Source of the DNA: Planctomycetota bacterium
GTDB taxonomy: Bacteria > Planctomycetota > Planctomycetia > Pirellulales > UBA1268
Reading direction: 5' to 3'
DNA length: 64,000 nucleotides
NCBI GenBank assembly: GCA_018970785.1
Contig: JAGWVR010000004.1
Location: 1 to 64,000, forward strand
Position numbers and translations under genes: made by a program
The notes under the pieces: generated by a model
What the model was told of the DNA's origin: nothing
Database searches by the model: none
The model's input: the letters and a program-made list of their open reading frames with translations, nothing else
In this document: piece by piece, positions 21,537 through 34,780 of the stretch
Position numbering within the stretch: position 1 is the stretch's first letter
Layout: each line of letters starts with the position of its first letter

Positions 21537-23761
21537 AGCTCGAGGTGATCCAACCCGACGCTCCTCCCCCCGGGCCGGTGGCAGCTGGCGCACCGCTGCC
21601 CCCGTGCTGCGCCCGTCCCGGCGCCGGTGAACTCGGCTGGCAGTGCCCGATGCATCCCGACGTCACGGCGTCGGCCTCCGGAAGCTGCCCGGTGTGCGGG
21701 ATGGAGCTGGTCCCGATCGGTCAGGCCTCGACGGCGGCGGACGACGCTGCCCGGGCCCGGCGCCGGCTGGTCGTCTGTGCCCTGCTCGGCGCCCTGTTGA
21801 TGACGGTGTCGATGACGGGGATGGCCGGCCACGCGCTCGGCATGACCGACGGCATCGTCGGCTGGCTGGCGGGGACGACCGGCAACGTCCTCCAACTGCT
21901 GCTCGCCGCACCGCTGGTCCTGTGGGGTGGCTGGCCGATCCTCGCCGGCGGCTGGGCCGGCTTCCGGCGCGGCCGGCCGACGATGTTCTCGCTGGTCGGT
22001 CTGGGGATCATTGTGGCGTTCGTCGCCAGCGTCGTCGCCACCGTCGCCCCGGGGCTGTTTCCGCCCGCATTCCGCCGCCACGACGGCAGCGTCGAAACGT
22101 TCTTCGAATCGGCAGGGATGATCGTCGTCCTCGTGCTCGCGGGCCAGGCGCTCGAGTCGCGTGCAAGGCGCGGCACCGGGGCCGCGCTCCGCGCGCTTCT
22201 CGACCTCGCCCCACCGACCGCGGAGCGCCATCCCGGCGGCGAGACGGTGCCGCTCGGCCAGGTACGGCCGGGCGACCTCCTCCGCGTGCGCCCCGGCGGG
22301 CGGATTCCCACCGATGCCACGCTGCTGGAGGGCACGACGACCTGCGACGAGTCGCTCCTCACCGGCGAGCCGCTGCCGGTGGCGCGCGGGCCCGGCGACA
22401 AACTCCTCGGCGGTGCGATCAACGGTCCGGCAGCGCTGGTGATCCGCGCCGACACCGCGGCCGCCGGGGCACTGGTGGCACGGATCGCCAGGCTCGTGCG
22501 CGAGGCACAATCGCGGCGGGCGCCGATCGAGGCCCTTGCCGACCGGGCCGCGGCGGTGTTCACCCCGGCGGTGCTCGGGCTCGCCCTGGCCACGTTTCTC
22601 GGCTGGGCCGCGTTCGGCCCGGAACCGCGGCTCGCCCTGGGCCTCGTGTCCGCGGTCAGCGTGCTGGTGATCGCCTGCCCCTGCAGCCTCGGATTGGCGA
22701 CGCCGCTGTCGATGACCGTCGCGATCGGCCGCGGGGCGCGCGAGGGGATCCTCGTCCGCAGCCCCGCCGCCCTCGAGTCCCTGGCCGCCACGACGCTGTT
22801 CACGTTCGACAAGACCGGAACCCTGACCGCCGGGGCGCCGCGTGTCGTCGGCTCGCTGGCGGTGCCCGGGGGGGTGCCCGCGGCGCACTCCCTGCCGGGC
22901 ATGGTGGCGGCCGTGGAGAAAGCGAGCGAGCACCCGCTGGCCAAGGCGTTCGCCGCCGCCGCCGCCGGGGAGCCGATCCCACCGGTGGCGGATGCGACCG
23001 CCGTGATCGGGCGCGGGATCCGGGGGCGGTGCGGCGACCACGCCGTGGTGGTGGGAACCGCCGGCCTGCTCGGTGACGACGGGATCGAACTGTCGCCGCT
23101 GCAAACCGGTCCGGCCGCCGCGTGGGTGGCGGACGCCACCGCCGCCGGGCAGACGCTCGTGTTCGCTGCCGTCGATGGCCATCTCGCCGGTGCCTTCGCG
23201 ATCACCGATCCGCCCCGCGACGACGCCGCCGACGTCGTCGGCTTCCTGCGGCGGCGCGGCGCGGGGATCGAGCTGCTCTCCGGCGACCGCCCCGCGGCCG
23301 CCGAGCATCTCGCCCGTCTGGTGGGGATCGAGCGTGTCGCCGGCGGACTGTCGCCCGAGGACAAGGCGGACCGGGTGACCGCCCTGCGCCGGCAGGGGCA
23401 TCGGGTGGCCTTCGTCGGCGACGGGATCAACGACGCGGTCGCGCTGGCCGCCGCCGACGTCGGCCTGGCCATGGGGGAAGGCGCCGACGTGGCGATCGAG
23501 AGCGCCGACATCACGCTCCTCTCCGGCGGGCTGGCGGCAGTGCCCCGCGCGGTCGCGCTGGCCGACGCGACGATGGCCAACGTGCGGCAGAACCTCGTCC
23601 TCGCGACCGTCTACAACCTCGTCGCCCTGCCCGTCGCCGCCGGCCTCCTCTACCCGCTGCTCGGGCACGTCACCAGCCCGATGCTCGCGGCGGCGGCGAT
23701 GAGCATCAGCTCGCTGTCGGTGATCGCCAACGCCCTGCGGCTGCGCCGCGGGGGGCGATAG
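21533..23761 (+). CDS. Copper-type P1B ATPase
   Basis: A 742-residue heavy-metal exporter. The N-terminus has no GMxCxxC metal domain. It carries instead a short Cys/His heavy-metal-binding domain, CPMHPDV (Cys38) and CPVCGMEL (Cys52, Cys55). Eight membrane segments are expected. The ion-selecting motif is CPC (Cys382, Cys384). The phosphorylation site is Asp426 in DKTGTLTAG. TGE appears as LLTGEPLP, the nucleotide-domain motif as SEHPLAKA, and the hinge as GDGINDAVA (629-637). These point to Cu+ (or Ag+) export. Its start overlaps the trpD stop, an unusual partner. Confidence 0.93.
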   Translation: MKLEVIQPDAPPPGPVAAGAPLPPCCARPGAGELGWQCPMHPDVTASASGSCPVCGMELVPIGQASTAADDAARARRRLVVCALLGALLMTVSMTGMAGHALGMTDGIVGWLAGTTGNVLQLLLAAPLVLWGGWPILAGGWAGFRRGRPTMFSLVGLGIIVAFVASVVATVAPGLFPPAFRRHDGSVETFFESAGMIVVLVLAGQALESRARRGTGAALRALLDLAPPTAERHPGGETVPLGQVRPGDLLRVRPGGRIPTDATLLEGTTTCDESLLTGEPLPVARGPGDKLLGGAINGPAALVIRADTAAAGALVARIARLVREAQSRRAPIEALADRAAAVFTPAVLGLALATFLGWAAFGPEPRLALGLVSAVSVLVIACPCSLGLATPLSMTVAIGRGAREGILVRSPAALESLAATTLFTFDKTGTLTAGAPRVVGSLAVPGGVPAAHSLPGMVAAVEKASEHPLAKAFAAAAAGEPIPPVADATAVIGRGIRGRCGDHAVVVGTAGLLGDDGIELSPLQTGPAAAWVADATAAGQTLVFAAVDGHLAGAFAITDPPRDDAADVVGFLRRRGAGIELLSGDRPAAAEHLARLVGIERVAGGLSPEDKADRVTALRRQGHRVAFVGDGINDAVALAAADVGLAMGEGADVAIESADITLLSGGLAAVPRAVALADATMANVRQNLVLATVYNLVALPVAAGLLYPLLGHVTSPMLAAAAMSISSLSVIANALRLRRGGR

Positions 23762-23772
23762 GCCGGGTGGCC

Positions 23773-24627
23773 TCAACCCCGCTCCAGCCCGGTCAGCGGC
23801 ACCGTCAGCCCGTCGTGGGCCAGCTCGATCCCCGGCGGGAGCCGTGCCGACACCTCGGCGTGGCCGAGCTCGTGGGACAGGTGCACCAGCAACGTCCGCC
23901 GGGCCCCGATCGACCGGGCCGTGTCGATCGCCTCGGCGAGCGAGAAATGGGTCGGGTGCCGCGTCGGCCGGAGGCAGTCGAGGACGAGGACGTCGAGGCC
24001 GGCCAGGAGCGGCCGCGTCGCCGCCGGGATGTCGTTGGTATCGGTGCAGTAGGCGACGTCGCCGAACCGGAAACCGAGGACGTCGAACGGTCCGTGGCGG
24101 AGGCGGAGCGGCACGACGCGGGCTCCCAGCACCGTGAACGGTTCGGTCGAGATCGACTCGAGGGCGAGCTTCGGAACGCCGCCCCCGGGAGCGGGGATCG
24201 CCGCGAAAGCGTAGTCGAAGGCGAGCCGGATCCGGGCCTCGACCCGCGGTTCGCAGTACACCGGCACCGAGCGGCCGGAGTGGAAGCAGATCGGGCGGAC
24301 GTCGTCGAGTCCGTAGACGTGATCGACGTGGTCGTGCGTGTAGAGAATCGCGTCGATCGTCGTCAGCCCGGCGTTCAGCAGTTGCTGGCGGAGATCAGGC
24401 GTGGTGTCGATCAGGAGCGTGCCGGCGGGGAGGCCCAGCGCCACGCTCGTGCGGAACCGCCGGTCGCGGGGATCGGGGCTGGTGCAGGTGGGGCAACCGC
24501 AACCGACGACGGGGACGCCCACGCTCGTCCCGGTTCCGAGAAACAGCAACTGCCCGCCAATGTCGCGGCCAACCGCACGGGGCCGTGGTGTGGCTCGGCC
24601 AGACCGGGAGGAGGGCGTGGCCATCAT
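23773..24627 (-). CDS. PhnP-like metallo-beta-lactamase-fold phosphodiesterase
   Basis: A 284-residue hydrolase. LFLGTGTSVGVP opens the fold. GCGCPTC (Cys43, Cys45, Cys48) is the structural cysteine cluster found in PhnP and relatives. The metal site is THDHVDH (His98, His100, Asp102, His103), with further ligands likely in CTDTNDI and LVHLSHELGH. Such enzymes cleave cyclic nucleotide or sugar phosphodiesters. Start: ATG at 24627 or 24624; a TTG at 24636 is also in frame. It ends 11 bp from the ATPase gene, convergent. No phosphonate genes are near, so the substrate is open. Confidence 0.87.
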   Translation of the reverse strand: MMATPSSRSGRATPRPRAVGRDIGGQLLFLGTGTSVGVPVVGCGCPTCTSPDPRDRRFRTSVALGLPAGTLLIDTTPDLRQQLLNAGLTTIDAILYTHDHVDHVYGLDDVRPICFHSGRSVPVYCEPRVEARIRLAFDYAFAAIPAPGGGVPKLALESISTEPFTVLGARVVPLRLRHGPFDVLGFRFGDVAYCTDTNDIPAATRPLLAGLDVLVLDCLRPTRHPTHFSLAEAIDTARSIGARRTLLVHLSHELGHAEVSARLPPGIELAHDGLTVPLTGLERG

Positions 24628-24722
24628 GGGGAGCAAGTCGGCCAGCGGCCGATGAGCGGAGCGGCGGAATGCGACCGCATGCTACTCGATCGGGTCGCGC
24701 GGCAGACCGGGCGAGGATCGCC

Positions 24723-24752
24723 TTGACCAGCCGCGGCCGAAACCGTGACAAT
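24723..24752 (+). promoter_or_regulatory. Probable secA promoter
   Basis: TTGACC (24723-24728) and GACAAT (24747-24752) are separated by 18 bp, a good housekeeping-sigma match. This predicts a leader of roughly 165 nt before the secA ATG at 24926. I see no arrest-peptide gene in the leader. Confidence 0.5.
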
Positions 24753-24925
24753 TCCCCACAGTGCCGCTGGATCGGGAAAACCTGCCTTCCTGCCATCCGG
24801 CTGCCCGCCCCTCGATCGTCCCCGACGGTCTCCAGAACCCGGCGCCGGCAGGCGGCGGAGACCGGCCACGTCAGCGTCGGGACCACCCGGCCCGTTTTCG
24901 CCCCCGCGGACCCGTTGATCCCGTC

Positions 24926-28465
<3,540 letters not shown>

Positions 28466-28509
28466 CGGCGCCGTTCCGGCCGCTGCCACACGCCCGTGAT
28501 CGTTCCGGC

Positions 28510-29844
28510 ATGCTGCTCGATGTCGTCTATCTGCTGGTCGCGCTGCTCATCCTTCCCTGGGTGGCGTGGCGGAGGCTCTCGGGAGCGCGCCCCGTCGCCG
28601 CCCCGTGGGTGCGGTTCACCGGCGCGATCGCACCGCTCCCCGATCCGGCCGGGCGGCCGCGGATCTGGCTCCACGGCGTCAGTGTCGGCGAGGTGCAACT
28701 GCTCGCCGCGCTCGCTGCCGAGATCGGGCGACAGGCCGAGGCCGCCGGGTGCCCCGTCGATTGCGTCGTCTCCAGTTCGACGACGACCGGGCTGGAGGTC
28801 GCCCGGAAGCGTTTCGGCACGGACCGTGTCTTCCCCTGCCCGCTCGACTTCTCCTGGGCGGTGGAGCGGGTCATCGACCGCTCCGCCCCCGCGTTGATCG
28901 TCCTCGGCGAACTGGAACTGTGGCCGAATCTTCTCGCGCGGGCCTGGCGCCGTGGCATCCCGGTCGTCGTCGCCAACGCCCGGATGAGCCCGCGAAGTGC
29001 CGCCGGCTACGGTCGGATCGCACCGGTCGTTCGGCGGATGCTCTCCCGGGTGGCGGTCGTGGTGGCCCGGTCCGCCGACGACGGGGCGCGGTTCGCGGCG
29101 CTCGGGGCGGGGCGGGTCGTCGTCGCCGGTTCACTGAAGTACGACGGCGTCCGCGGTGACCGTGACCATCCCGACATCCACCGGCTGCGATCGCTCGCCG
29201 GCTTCACGCCCGACGACGTCGTGTTCCTCGCCGGAAGCACGCAGCATCCGGAGGAGGAACTGGCGCTGGCCACCTACCGCACGCTGGCGCCCCGGCATCC
29301 TCGGCTGCGCCTCGTGATCGTCCCGCGGCACGTCGAACGGGCGCCGGCGATCGCCGCGCTGCTCGATCGCGCCGGCGTCCCCTGGCAGCGGCGCAGCCGC
29401 CTCGACGCGGGTCACACCACCCCCCCCACCCGGGTCCTGCTCGTCGACACGACCGGTGAGTTGGCCTGGTGGTGGGGTACGGCCACCGTGGCGTTCGTCG
29501 GCGGCAGCCTCGACGGTCACCGTGGCGGGCAGAACATGCTCGAGCCGGCGGCCTACGGGGCAGCCGTCTGCTTCGGTCCCCACACGCGCAACTTCGCCAC
29601 CGAAGTGGCGGCGCTGGTGGCCGCCGACGCCGCGACGGTGGTCGGCGACGGGAACGCGCTGACCGAGTTCGTGGGCCGTTGCCTCGACGATCCTTCGTGG
29701 GCCGCCGCCCGCGGCGCCGAGGCCCGGGCGACGGTCGCGGCACATCGTGGCGCGACGGCCGTCACCGCCGCGCTCGTCCTCGAAAACCTCGCCGCCGGCG
29801 GCGCGGGGGGCGGCCGTTGCCGCTCCCCGGAAAACCGTCCATAA
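28510..29844 (+). CDS. waaA: 3-deoxy-D-manno-octulosonic acid (Kdo) transferase
   Basis: A 444-residue GT30 enzyme that adds Kdo to lipid A precursor at the inner membrane. The start MLLDVVYLLVALLILPWVAW is the family membrane anchor. WLHGVSVGEVQ holds the expected catalytic Glu, and ELELWPNLL and FVGGSLDGHRGGQNMLEP are further signatures. A GTG at 28462 overlapping the secA stop is an in-frame alternative start. Its presence supports an LPS-bearing outer membrane. The metK promoter lies over its last codons. Confidence 0.93.
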   Translation: MLLDVVYLLVALLILPWVAWRRLSGARPVAAPWVRFTGAIAPLPDPAGRPRIWLHGVSVGEVQLLAALAAEIGRQAEAAGCPVDCVVSSSTTTGLEVARKRFGTDRVFPCPLDFSWAVERVIDRSAPALIVLGELELWPNLLARAWRRGIPVVVANARMSPRSAAGYGRIAPVVRRMLSRVAVVVARSADDGARFAALGAGRVVVAGSLKYDGVRGDRDHPDIHRLRSLAGFTPDDVVFLAGSTQHPEEELALATYRTLAPRHPRLRLVIVPRHVERAPAIAALLDRAGVPWQRRSRLDAGHTTPPTRVLLVDTTGELAWWWGTATVAFVGGSLDGHRGGQNMLEPAAYGAAVCFGPHTRNFATEVAALVAADAATVVGDGNALTEFVGRCLDDPSWAAARGAEARATVAAHRGATAVTAALVLENLAAGGAGGGRCRSPENRP

Positions 29845-29845
29845 T
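29817..29845 (+). promoter_or_regulatory. Probable metK promoter
   Basis: TTGCCG (29817-29822), 17-bp spacer, CATAAT (29840-29845). The -10 box overlaps the waaA stop codon. The leader to the metK GTG at 29905 would be about 50 nt, too short for a SAM riboswitch. Confidence 0.55.
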
Positions 29846-29904
29846 CTGGCCCGCGGGGTCGGCCCACCGCACTGCGAATCCACCATCACGACGAGGAACC
29901 GGAC

Positions 29905-31092
29905 GTGTCACGAGGGAAGTACCTGTTCACCAGCGAGTCGGTCAGCATGGGTCATCCGGACAAGCTGGCGGACCAGATTTCCGACGGGGTCCTCGACGCC
30001 TACCTGGCCCAGGATCCGCGCAGCCGCGTGGCCTGCGAAACGATGGTGACCACCGGTCTGGCGGTGATCGCCGGCGAGATCACCTCCCGCGGCACGATCG
30101 ACTACCAGAAGGTCGTCCGCGACGTGATCCGTGACGTCGGCTACACCGACGACGAGATGGGGATCGCCGCCGACACCTGCTCCGTGCTCGTCGCCGTCGG
30201 CAAGCAGTCGGGCGACATCGCGATGGGCGTCAACGAGGACGAGGCGAAGGGCAAGGACATCGGCGCCGGCGACCAGGGTCTGATGTTCGGCTACGCCTGC
30301 AACGAGACCCCGGAGCTGATGCCCCTGCCGATCGCGCTCTCCCACCGGATCCTCAACCGGCTGACCGAAGCCCGGCAGGAGAACGAGGTCGACTGGCTGC
30401 GGCCCGATTCGAAGAGCCAGGTGACCGTGGAGTACGACGGCGACAAGCCGGTGCGGATCGACACGATCGTCGTCTCCACGCAGCACGCTCCCCACGTCAC
30501 CAATGACGAGATCCGCACGTTCATCATCGAGAAGATCGTCAAGCCGCTTCTCCCGCGGGACCTCGACACGTCGTCGATCACCTACCACATCAACCCCACC
30601 GGTCGGTTCGTGGTCGGCGGTCCGCACGGTGACTGCGGCCTCACGGGCCGGAAGATCATCGTCGATACCTACGGTGGATGGGGACGGCACGGCGGCGGCG
30701 CGTTTTCCGGCAAGGATCCGACCAAGGTCGACCGCAGTGCCGCCTACATGGCGCGGCACGTCGCCAAGAACATCGTCGCCGCCGGCCTCGCCGAGCGCTG
30801 TGAGGTGCAGCTGGCCTACGCGATCGGCGTGAGCGATCCGGTCAGCGTGCACGTCGACACCGAGGGCACCGGGGCGATCGCCGACGAGCGACTGTGTGCG
30901 GTGGTCCGCGAGTTCTTCCCGCTCACGCCCCGGGGGATCATCGATTACCTCGACCTGCGGCGGCCGATCTACCGCAAGACCGCCGCCGGTGGCCACTTCG
31001 GACGCGACGGCTTCAGCTGGGAGAAGACCGATCGTGCCACGGCGCTGGCGCAGGCGGCCCGATCCGGTGCGACTGCCGCTCCGGCGCGGTGA
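29905..31092 (+). CDS. metK: S-adenosylmethionine synthetase
   Basis: A 395-residue enzyme making SAM from ATP and methionine. [12 protein letters not shown] (from Gly16) carries the catalytic His17. [12 protein letters not shown] is the ATP-binding hexapeptide region, and [18 protein letters not shown] is the phosphate loop with the catalytic lysine. Full length for the family. The start is GTG at 29905, with GAGGAA about 8 nt upstream. It likely has its own promoter at the end of waaA. Confidence 0.98.
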   Translation: MSRGKYLFTSESVSMGHPDKLADQISDGVLDAYLAQDPRSRVACETMVTTGLAVIAGEITSRGTIDYQKVVRDVIRDVGYTDDEMGIAADTCSVLVAVGKQSGDIAMGVNEDEAKGKDIGAGDQGLMFGYACNETPELMPLPIALSHRILNRLTEARQENEVDWLRPDSKSQVTVEYDGDKPVRIDTIVVSTQHAPHVTNDEIRTFIIEKIVKPLLPRDLDTSSITYHINPTGRFVVGGPHGDCGLTGRKIIVDTYGGWGRHGGGAFSGKDPTKVDRSAAYMARHVAKNIVAAGLAERCEVQLAYAIGVSDPVSVHVDTEGTGAIADERLCAVVREFFPLTPRGIIDYLDLRRPIYRKTAAGGHFGRDGFSWEKTDRATALAQAARSGATAAPAR

Positions 31093-31131
31093 CGAAGGGG
31101 CCGGAACGAATCGAGTGATCACAGCCGAGGG

Positions 31132-32034
31132 ATGCCCGCCGCCGTGACTGACTCGATCGGGTTCCGGCGAATCTCCCATCGGTCGGCCGGTGCTGACGAC
31201 GTCAGTGCCGCGCTCGCCACCGGCGCCCTCGCGCTGGCCGGGGTGCTGCCTGTCGCATGCGCCGCAGTGCTCGTCGTCCGCCGGTTGGCGGGAGGCATCC
31301 CGGGGGGTGGGCGCCCCGTCGGATTGCTCGCGGTGGCGCTGACCGGCGTCGGATTCGTGGTTGCCGCCGACCTGATCGCCCGGGCAGCCGCAGGGCGATC
31401 CGGAGAGAGGGCGCCGGGGATGGCGTGGCAACCGCGCGCCGCACGGATCGCCCTGTGCTGCGCGGTGGTAGCACTCACGCCTCCTTGGCCGTGGCGGGGG
31501 ACGGCGTGGCCAGCGGTGGCGACGGCAGGGGCCGCGATGACGGCGGCGCTGGTGCGGGTGCCGCGCCGCCGCGCCGTGGCCAGGACCATCGCCGAGCCCG
31601 AAGCACGCCATCGTGCAACGCAGGAGCCACGCGGGGCGCGCGCTGTCGGTGGTGGGCCCACGCTGCCCCCCGCCGGGGCCTCCGGTGGAGCCCTCTCCCA
31701 ACGGCTGGTGCGTTTCCATCGAGCGGACTCGATGACCGACCACATCGAGGGGACGGTGGTCGTCGTCGTCCCGCCGGGGGAGCGCTCGGCACCGACCCAT
31801 GTCGCGTTCTGCCCGCCCTTCTCCGTGAGCCCGCTGATCACGATCGCCGCCGTCGAAGCAGCGACGGAAGCGGAGGCCGATGCGGTCGAAACGCTCCCCT
31901 GGGGCACCCGGATCGAGTGCCGCCTCGAGGATCCGGCCGACGACCCGGTGGAGGTCGTCGTCTCGTTCACGGTCGACGGACCGCTGCCCTCCTCCGGACG
32001 ATCCGCCGCGGCCCCCGTCACACCGGATCCCTGA
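31132..32034 (+). CDS. Membrane protein of unknown function
   Basis: A 300-residue protein I do not recognise. Residues ~26-141 hold three or four hydrophobic segments (for example ALALAGVLPVACAAVLVV and LLAVALTGVGFVVAADLI). A polar, Arg/Pro-rich linker follows. The last ~110 residues form a soluble domain with EGTVVVVVPPGE, THVAFCPPF and PWGTRIECRL. CPPF looks like a conserved motif. The ATG at 31132 is very close to GAGGG; the start is uncertain by a few codons. It begins the co-directional run leading to the sugar-nucleotide genes. Confidence 0.65.
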   Translation: MPAAVTDSIGFRRISHRSAGADDVSAALATGALALAGVLPVACAAVLVVRRLAGGIPGGGRPVGLLAVALTGVGFVVAADLIARAAAGRSGERAPGMAWQPRAARIALCCAVVALTPPWPWRGTAWPAVATAGAAMTAALVRVPRRRAVARTIAEPEARHRATQEPRGARAVGGGPTLPPAGASGGALSQRLVRFHRADSMTDHIEGTVVVVVPPGERSAPTHVAFCPPFSVSPLITIAAVEAATEAEADAVETLPWGTRIECRLEDPADDPVEVVVSFTVDGPLPSSGRSAAAPVTPDP

Positions 32035-32047
32035 GGCATCGGCGTCC

Positions 32048-32161
32048 ATGGCCCGCTGGCCGCAACGACTGTGGACGACGCTGTTCACCTACACGGTGAT
32101 CTTCGTCGGGTTTCCCCTGCTGGCGTGGCTGCTGTACCGCTGGGTCCGGGGAGGAGGGTAG
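32048..32161 (+). CDS. Small single-span membrane protein (37 aa)
   Basis: A 37-codon ORF between the unknown membrane protein (13 bp) and the pyrophosphorylase gene (3 bp). After a short basic start, residues ~9-30 form one hydrophobic helix (FTYTVIFVGFPLLAWLLYRW), then a Gly-rich basic end. GAGG lies about 12 nt before the ATG. Tight spacing on both sides and a clean membrane helix argue that it is real. Function unknown; small helper subunits of membrane enzymes look like this. Confidence 0.6.
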   Translation: MARWPQRLWTTLFTYTVIFVGFPLLAWLLYRWVRGGG

Positions 32162-32164
32162 ACG

Positions 32165-33667
32165 ATGGATTCCGTTGGCCACCGGCTCGACGAGCCCTCT
32201 CCCGCGCTGCTGGCAGCGCTGCGCGCCGCCGATCAACTCGGAGTCCTCGCCCATTGGGAGCGGCTCGACGCGGCTGCTCGGGAGCGACTGCTCGCGCAGG
32301 TGACGGCCATCGATTGGGGGCTCGTCGCCGATCTCACCCGGCGTGTCCGGCGCGGACAACTCGCCCCCCCTGCCGAGGACACGTCGTTCGATCTGGCGAG
32401 CGCCGAGTCCCCCCCCTGTCTGCCCCTCCGCGGTGCGGATCCGGCCGTCGCCGCGCGCGGCAGGGAAGCGCTCGCGGCCGGCGTGGTCGGGGCGATTCTC
32501 GTCGCCGGTGGACAGGGCACACGCTTGGGGTGCACCGGGCCGAAGGGGCTGTGTGCCGTGGGGCCGCTGTCGCAGGCCACGTTGTTCGACGTGCTTCTCG
32601 GCCGACTCGCGGCGATCCGCCGCCGCTACGGACGCGGAGTCCCCCTGGCGATCATGACCAGTGCCGCCACCGACGACGAGACACGGCGATTCCTGGTATC
32701 GCGGCAGTTGTGCGGGCTCGACCCGGACGACGTGTTCCTGTTCCGTCAACAGGACCTGCCGGCCTTCGACGCCGCCGATGGCAACATCCTCCTCGCCGCA
32801 CCGGACCGCGTCGCCCTCGCCCCCGATGGCCACGGCGGCATGCTCTCGGCGCTGGCGGACGTCGGGGGGCTCGAGTGGTTCCGCCGCCGCGGGGTCGAGA
32901 CCGTCGCGAGTTTCCAGGTCGACAACCCGCTGGCACTGCCCCTCGATCCCGATTTCCTCGGCGCCCACCTCGATGCCGCTGCCGAGTTCACGCTCCAGGT
33001 GATCCGCAAGCGAGAGCCAGCCGAGCGCGTCGGGGTGATCGCCACGTCCGGCGGCGTGACCCGGGTCGTCGAATACAGTGATCTGCCCGCCACCGCCGCC
33101 GCCGAGCGGCTGGCCGACGGCCGGCTCCGCTTCCACGCCGGCAGCATCGCCGTGCATGCCTTCGCACTCGAGTTCCTCGCCCGCTGCGCGACGCGCGGCG
33201 ACGCCCTCCCGCTCCACGCGGCGCGCAAGGCGGTCCCGTTCGTCGACGCCGACGGCCACCACCATGCCCCACGCGCGCCCAACGCCGTGAAGTTCGAACG
33301 CTTCATCTTCGACATCCTCCCCCTGGCGAGACGCGTGTGCGTCGTCGAGGTCGAGCCAGAAGAGGCATTCGCCCCGCTCAAGAATCCCAGCGGTGCGGCG
33401 GCCGACACGCCGGAGCACGTGCGCGAGGCGCTCATCGCCCGCGACCGGGCGATTCTGGCCGCAGCGGGAGTGACTGTCGACGAGGGGGTGGTCGTCGAAC
33501 TCGACGCCGCCACGATCCTCGACGCCGACGACGTCACTCTGGCCTTGCCCCCGGGAACGCGGATCAGCGAATCTGCCTTCATCCGCGGCACTCCGCGGGC
33601 CGCCCGGGGGGCCAGTGACAGTTCCTCTCGGCCAGGGTCGGACGAGGCCGGCGCCACGGGGCGATGA
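32165..33667 (+). CDS. UDP-sugar pyrophosphorylase (UAP/UGP type)
   Basis: A 500-residue uridylyltransferase of the eukaryote-like UDP-N-acetylhexosamine pyrophosphorylase family. The nucleotide-binding signature ILVAGGQGTRLGCTGPKG is at 111-128. VDNPLALPLDPDFLG supplies the uracil and metal region, and NAVKFERFIFDILP and PLKNPSGAAADTPE are late hallmarks. It makes a UDP-sugar, most likely UDP-GlcNAc, from UTP and the sugar 1-phosphate. It is followed after 33 bp by a GDP-mannose pyrophosphorylase gene, so the two supply sugar nucleotides for envelope glycans. Confidence 0.9.
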   Translation: MDSVGHRLDEPSPALLAALRAADQLGVLAHWERLDAAARERLLAQVTAIDWGLVADLTRRVRRGQLAPPAEDTSFDLASAESPPCLPLRGADPAVAARGREALAAGVVGAILVAGGQGTRLGCTGPKGLCAVGPLSQATLFDVLLGRLAAIRRRYGRGVPLAIMTSAATDDETRRFLVSRQLCGLDPDDVFLFRQQDLPAFDAADGNILLAAPDRVALAPDGHGGMLSALADVGGLEWFRRRGVETVASFQVDNPLALPLDPDFLGAHLDAAAEFTLQVIRKREPAERVGVIATSGGVTRVVEYSDLPATAAAERLADGRLRFHAGSIAVHAFALEFLARCATRGDALPLHAARKAVPFVDADGHHHAPRAPNAVKFERFIFDILPLARRVCVVEVEPEEAFAPLKNPSGAAADTPEHVREALIARDRAILAAAGVTVDEGVVVELDAATILDADDVTLALPPGTRISESAFIRGTPRAARGASDSSSRPGSDEAGATGR

Positions 33668-33700
33668 AGACGGACGCATGTTTCCTCACGGAGGTCGGTG

Positions 33701-34780
33701 ATGCTCCACGTGGTGATCATGGCGGGTGGATCAGGTACGCGGTTCTGGCCCGCCAGTCGGGCGGCGCTTCCCAAGCAGCTGTTGCGCCTGGCCGGCGAGC
33801 GGACGCTGCTGCAGGCGACCGTCGATCGGCTGTCGGGTTTGGTCGCACCCGAGCAGGTGCTCGTCGTCACCGCCGAGCGCCTCCTGCCCACCGTGCGGGA
33901 GCAGCTTCCCGACGTGCCGGCATCGGCGTTGGTGGGGGAGCCGTGCAAGCGCGACACCGCCCCCTGCATCGCGCTTGCGGCCCTGCTCGTGTCGCGTCAC
34001 GACCCCGAGGCGACGCTCGCGGTGATGCCCTCCGACCATGTCATCAGCCCCGCCGAGTCCTTTCGGGGCGCGATCCGACAGGCAGCCGCTCTCGTCGACG
34101 CCCAACCGGCCCGGTTGGTCACGTTCGGCATCAAGCCGACCTACCCGGCCGAGGTCTTCGGCTACATCCAACAGGGGGAAAAACTGGCCGACGCCGGGCC
34201 CGCCGTGGTGAACCGTGTCGCCCACTTCAAGGAGAAGCCGCCGGCGGCAGTGGCCAGGGAGTACCTCGCCGCCGGCACCTACCTGTGGAACGCCGGGATC
34301 TTCGTGTGGAAGGCGCGGACGATCATCGAAGCGCTCCTCGCACGCCAGCCGGAGTGCATGGAGCGGCTGCAGCGGGTCGTGGCAGCCTGGGATCGCCCCG
34401 ACCGCGACGCCGTCTTCGCCCGGGAGTTCGCCGCGATCCACGGGATCTCGATCGACTACGCGGTTCTCGAGCACGCCCGCGACGTCGTCGTCATCGAGGC
34501 GCCATTCGGTTGGGACGACCTCGGCGGCTGGTCGGCGGTGGCCCGCCAGCGGGGCACCGACAGCGAGGGCAACACCGTCGTCGGCCGCCACCTCGGCATC
34601 GACTCGGTGCGGACGATCGTCCACGCCGACGGTGACCATCTCGTCGTCACGATGGGGTTGAAGGATATGCTGGTGGTACACACTCCGGACGCCACGCTCG
34701 TCGCCGACCGAGCCCACGAGGAATCGGTCCGCCGCGTGGTGACGGAACTGGAGAAACGCGGGTGGCGCGACTACCTCTGA
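33701..34780 (+). CDS. manC: Mannose-1-phosphate guanylyltransferase
   Basis: A 359-residue enzyme making GDP-mannose. VIMAGGSGTRFWPASR is the nucleotide-binding motif, with LPKQ following. EPCKRDTAPCIALA, FKEKP and WNAGIFVWKA are family motifs. It lacks the C-terminal isomerase domain of bifunctional ManC/AlgA. The ATG at 33701 is preferred to GTG at 33698, with GGAGG 8 nt upstream. The last bases and stop lie at the left end of a 127-bp repeat. Confidence 0.93.
   Translation: MLHVVIMAGGSGTRFWPASRAALPKQLLRLAGERTLLQATVDRLSGLVAPEQVLVVTAERLLPTVREQLPDVPASALVGEPCKRDTAPCIALAALLVSRHDPEATLAVMPSDHVISPAESFRGAIRQAAALVDAQPARLVTFGIKPTYPAEVFGYIQQGEKLADAGPAVVNRVAHFKEKPPAAVAREYLAAGTYLWNAGIFVWKARTIIEALLARQPECMERLQRVVAAWDRPDRDAVFAREFAAIHGISIDYAVLEHARDVVVIEAPFGWDDLGGWSAVARQRGTDSEGNTVVGRHLGIDSVRTIVHADGDHLVVTMGLKDMLVVHTPDATLVADRAHEESVRRVVTELEKRGWRDYL

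Noticed and set aside
29845..29904. SAM riboswitch before metK
   Set aside because: The leader is only about 50-60 nt and shows no conserved SAM-riboswitch core. A normal promoter explains the region.
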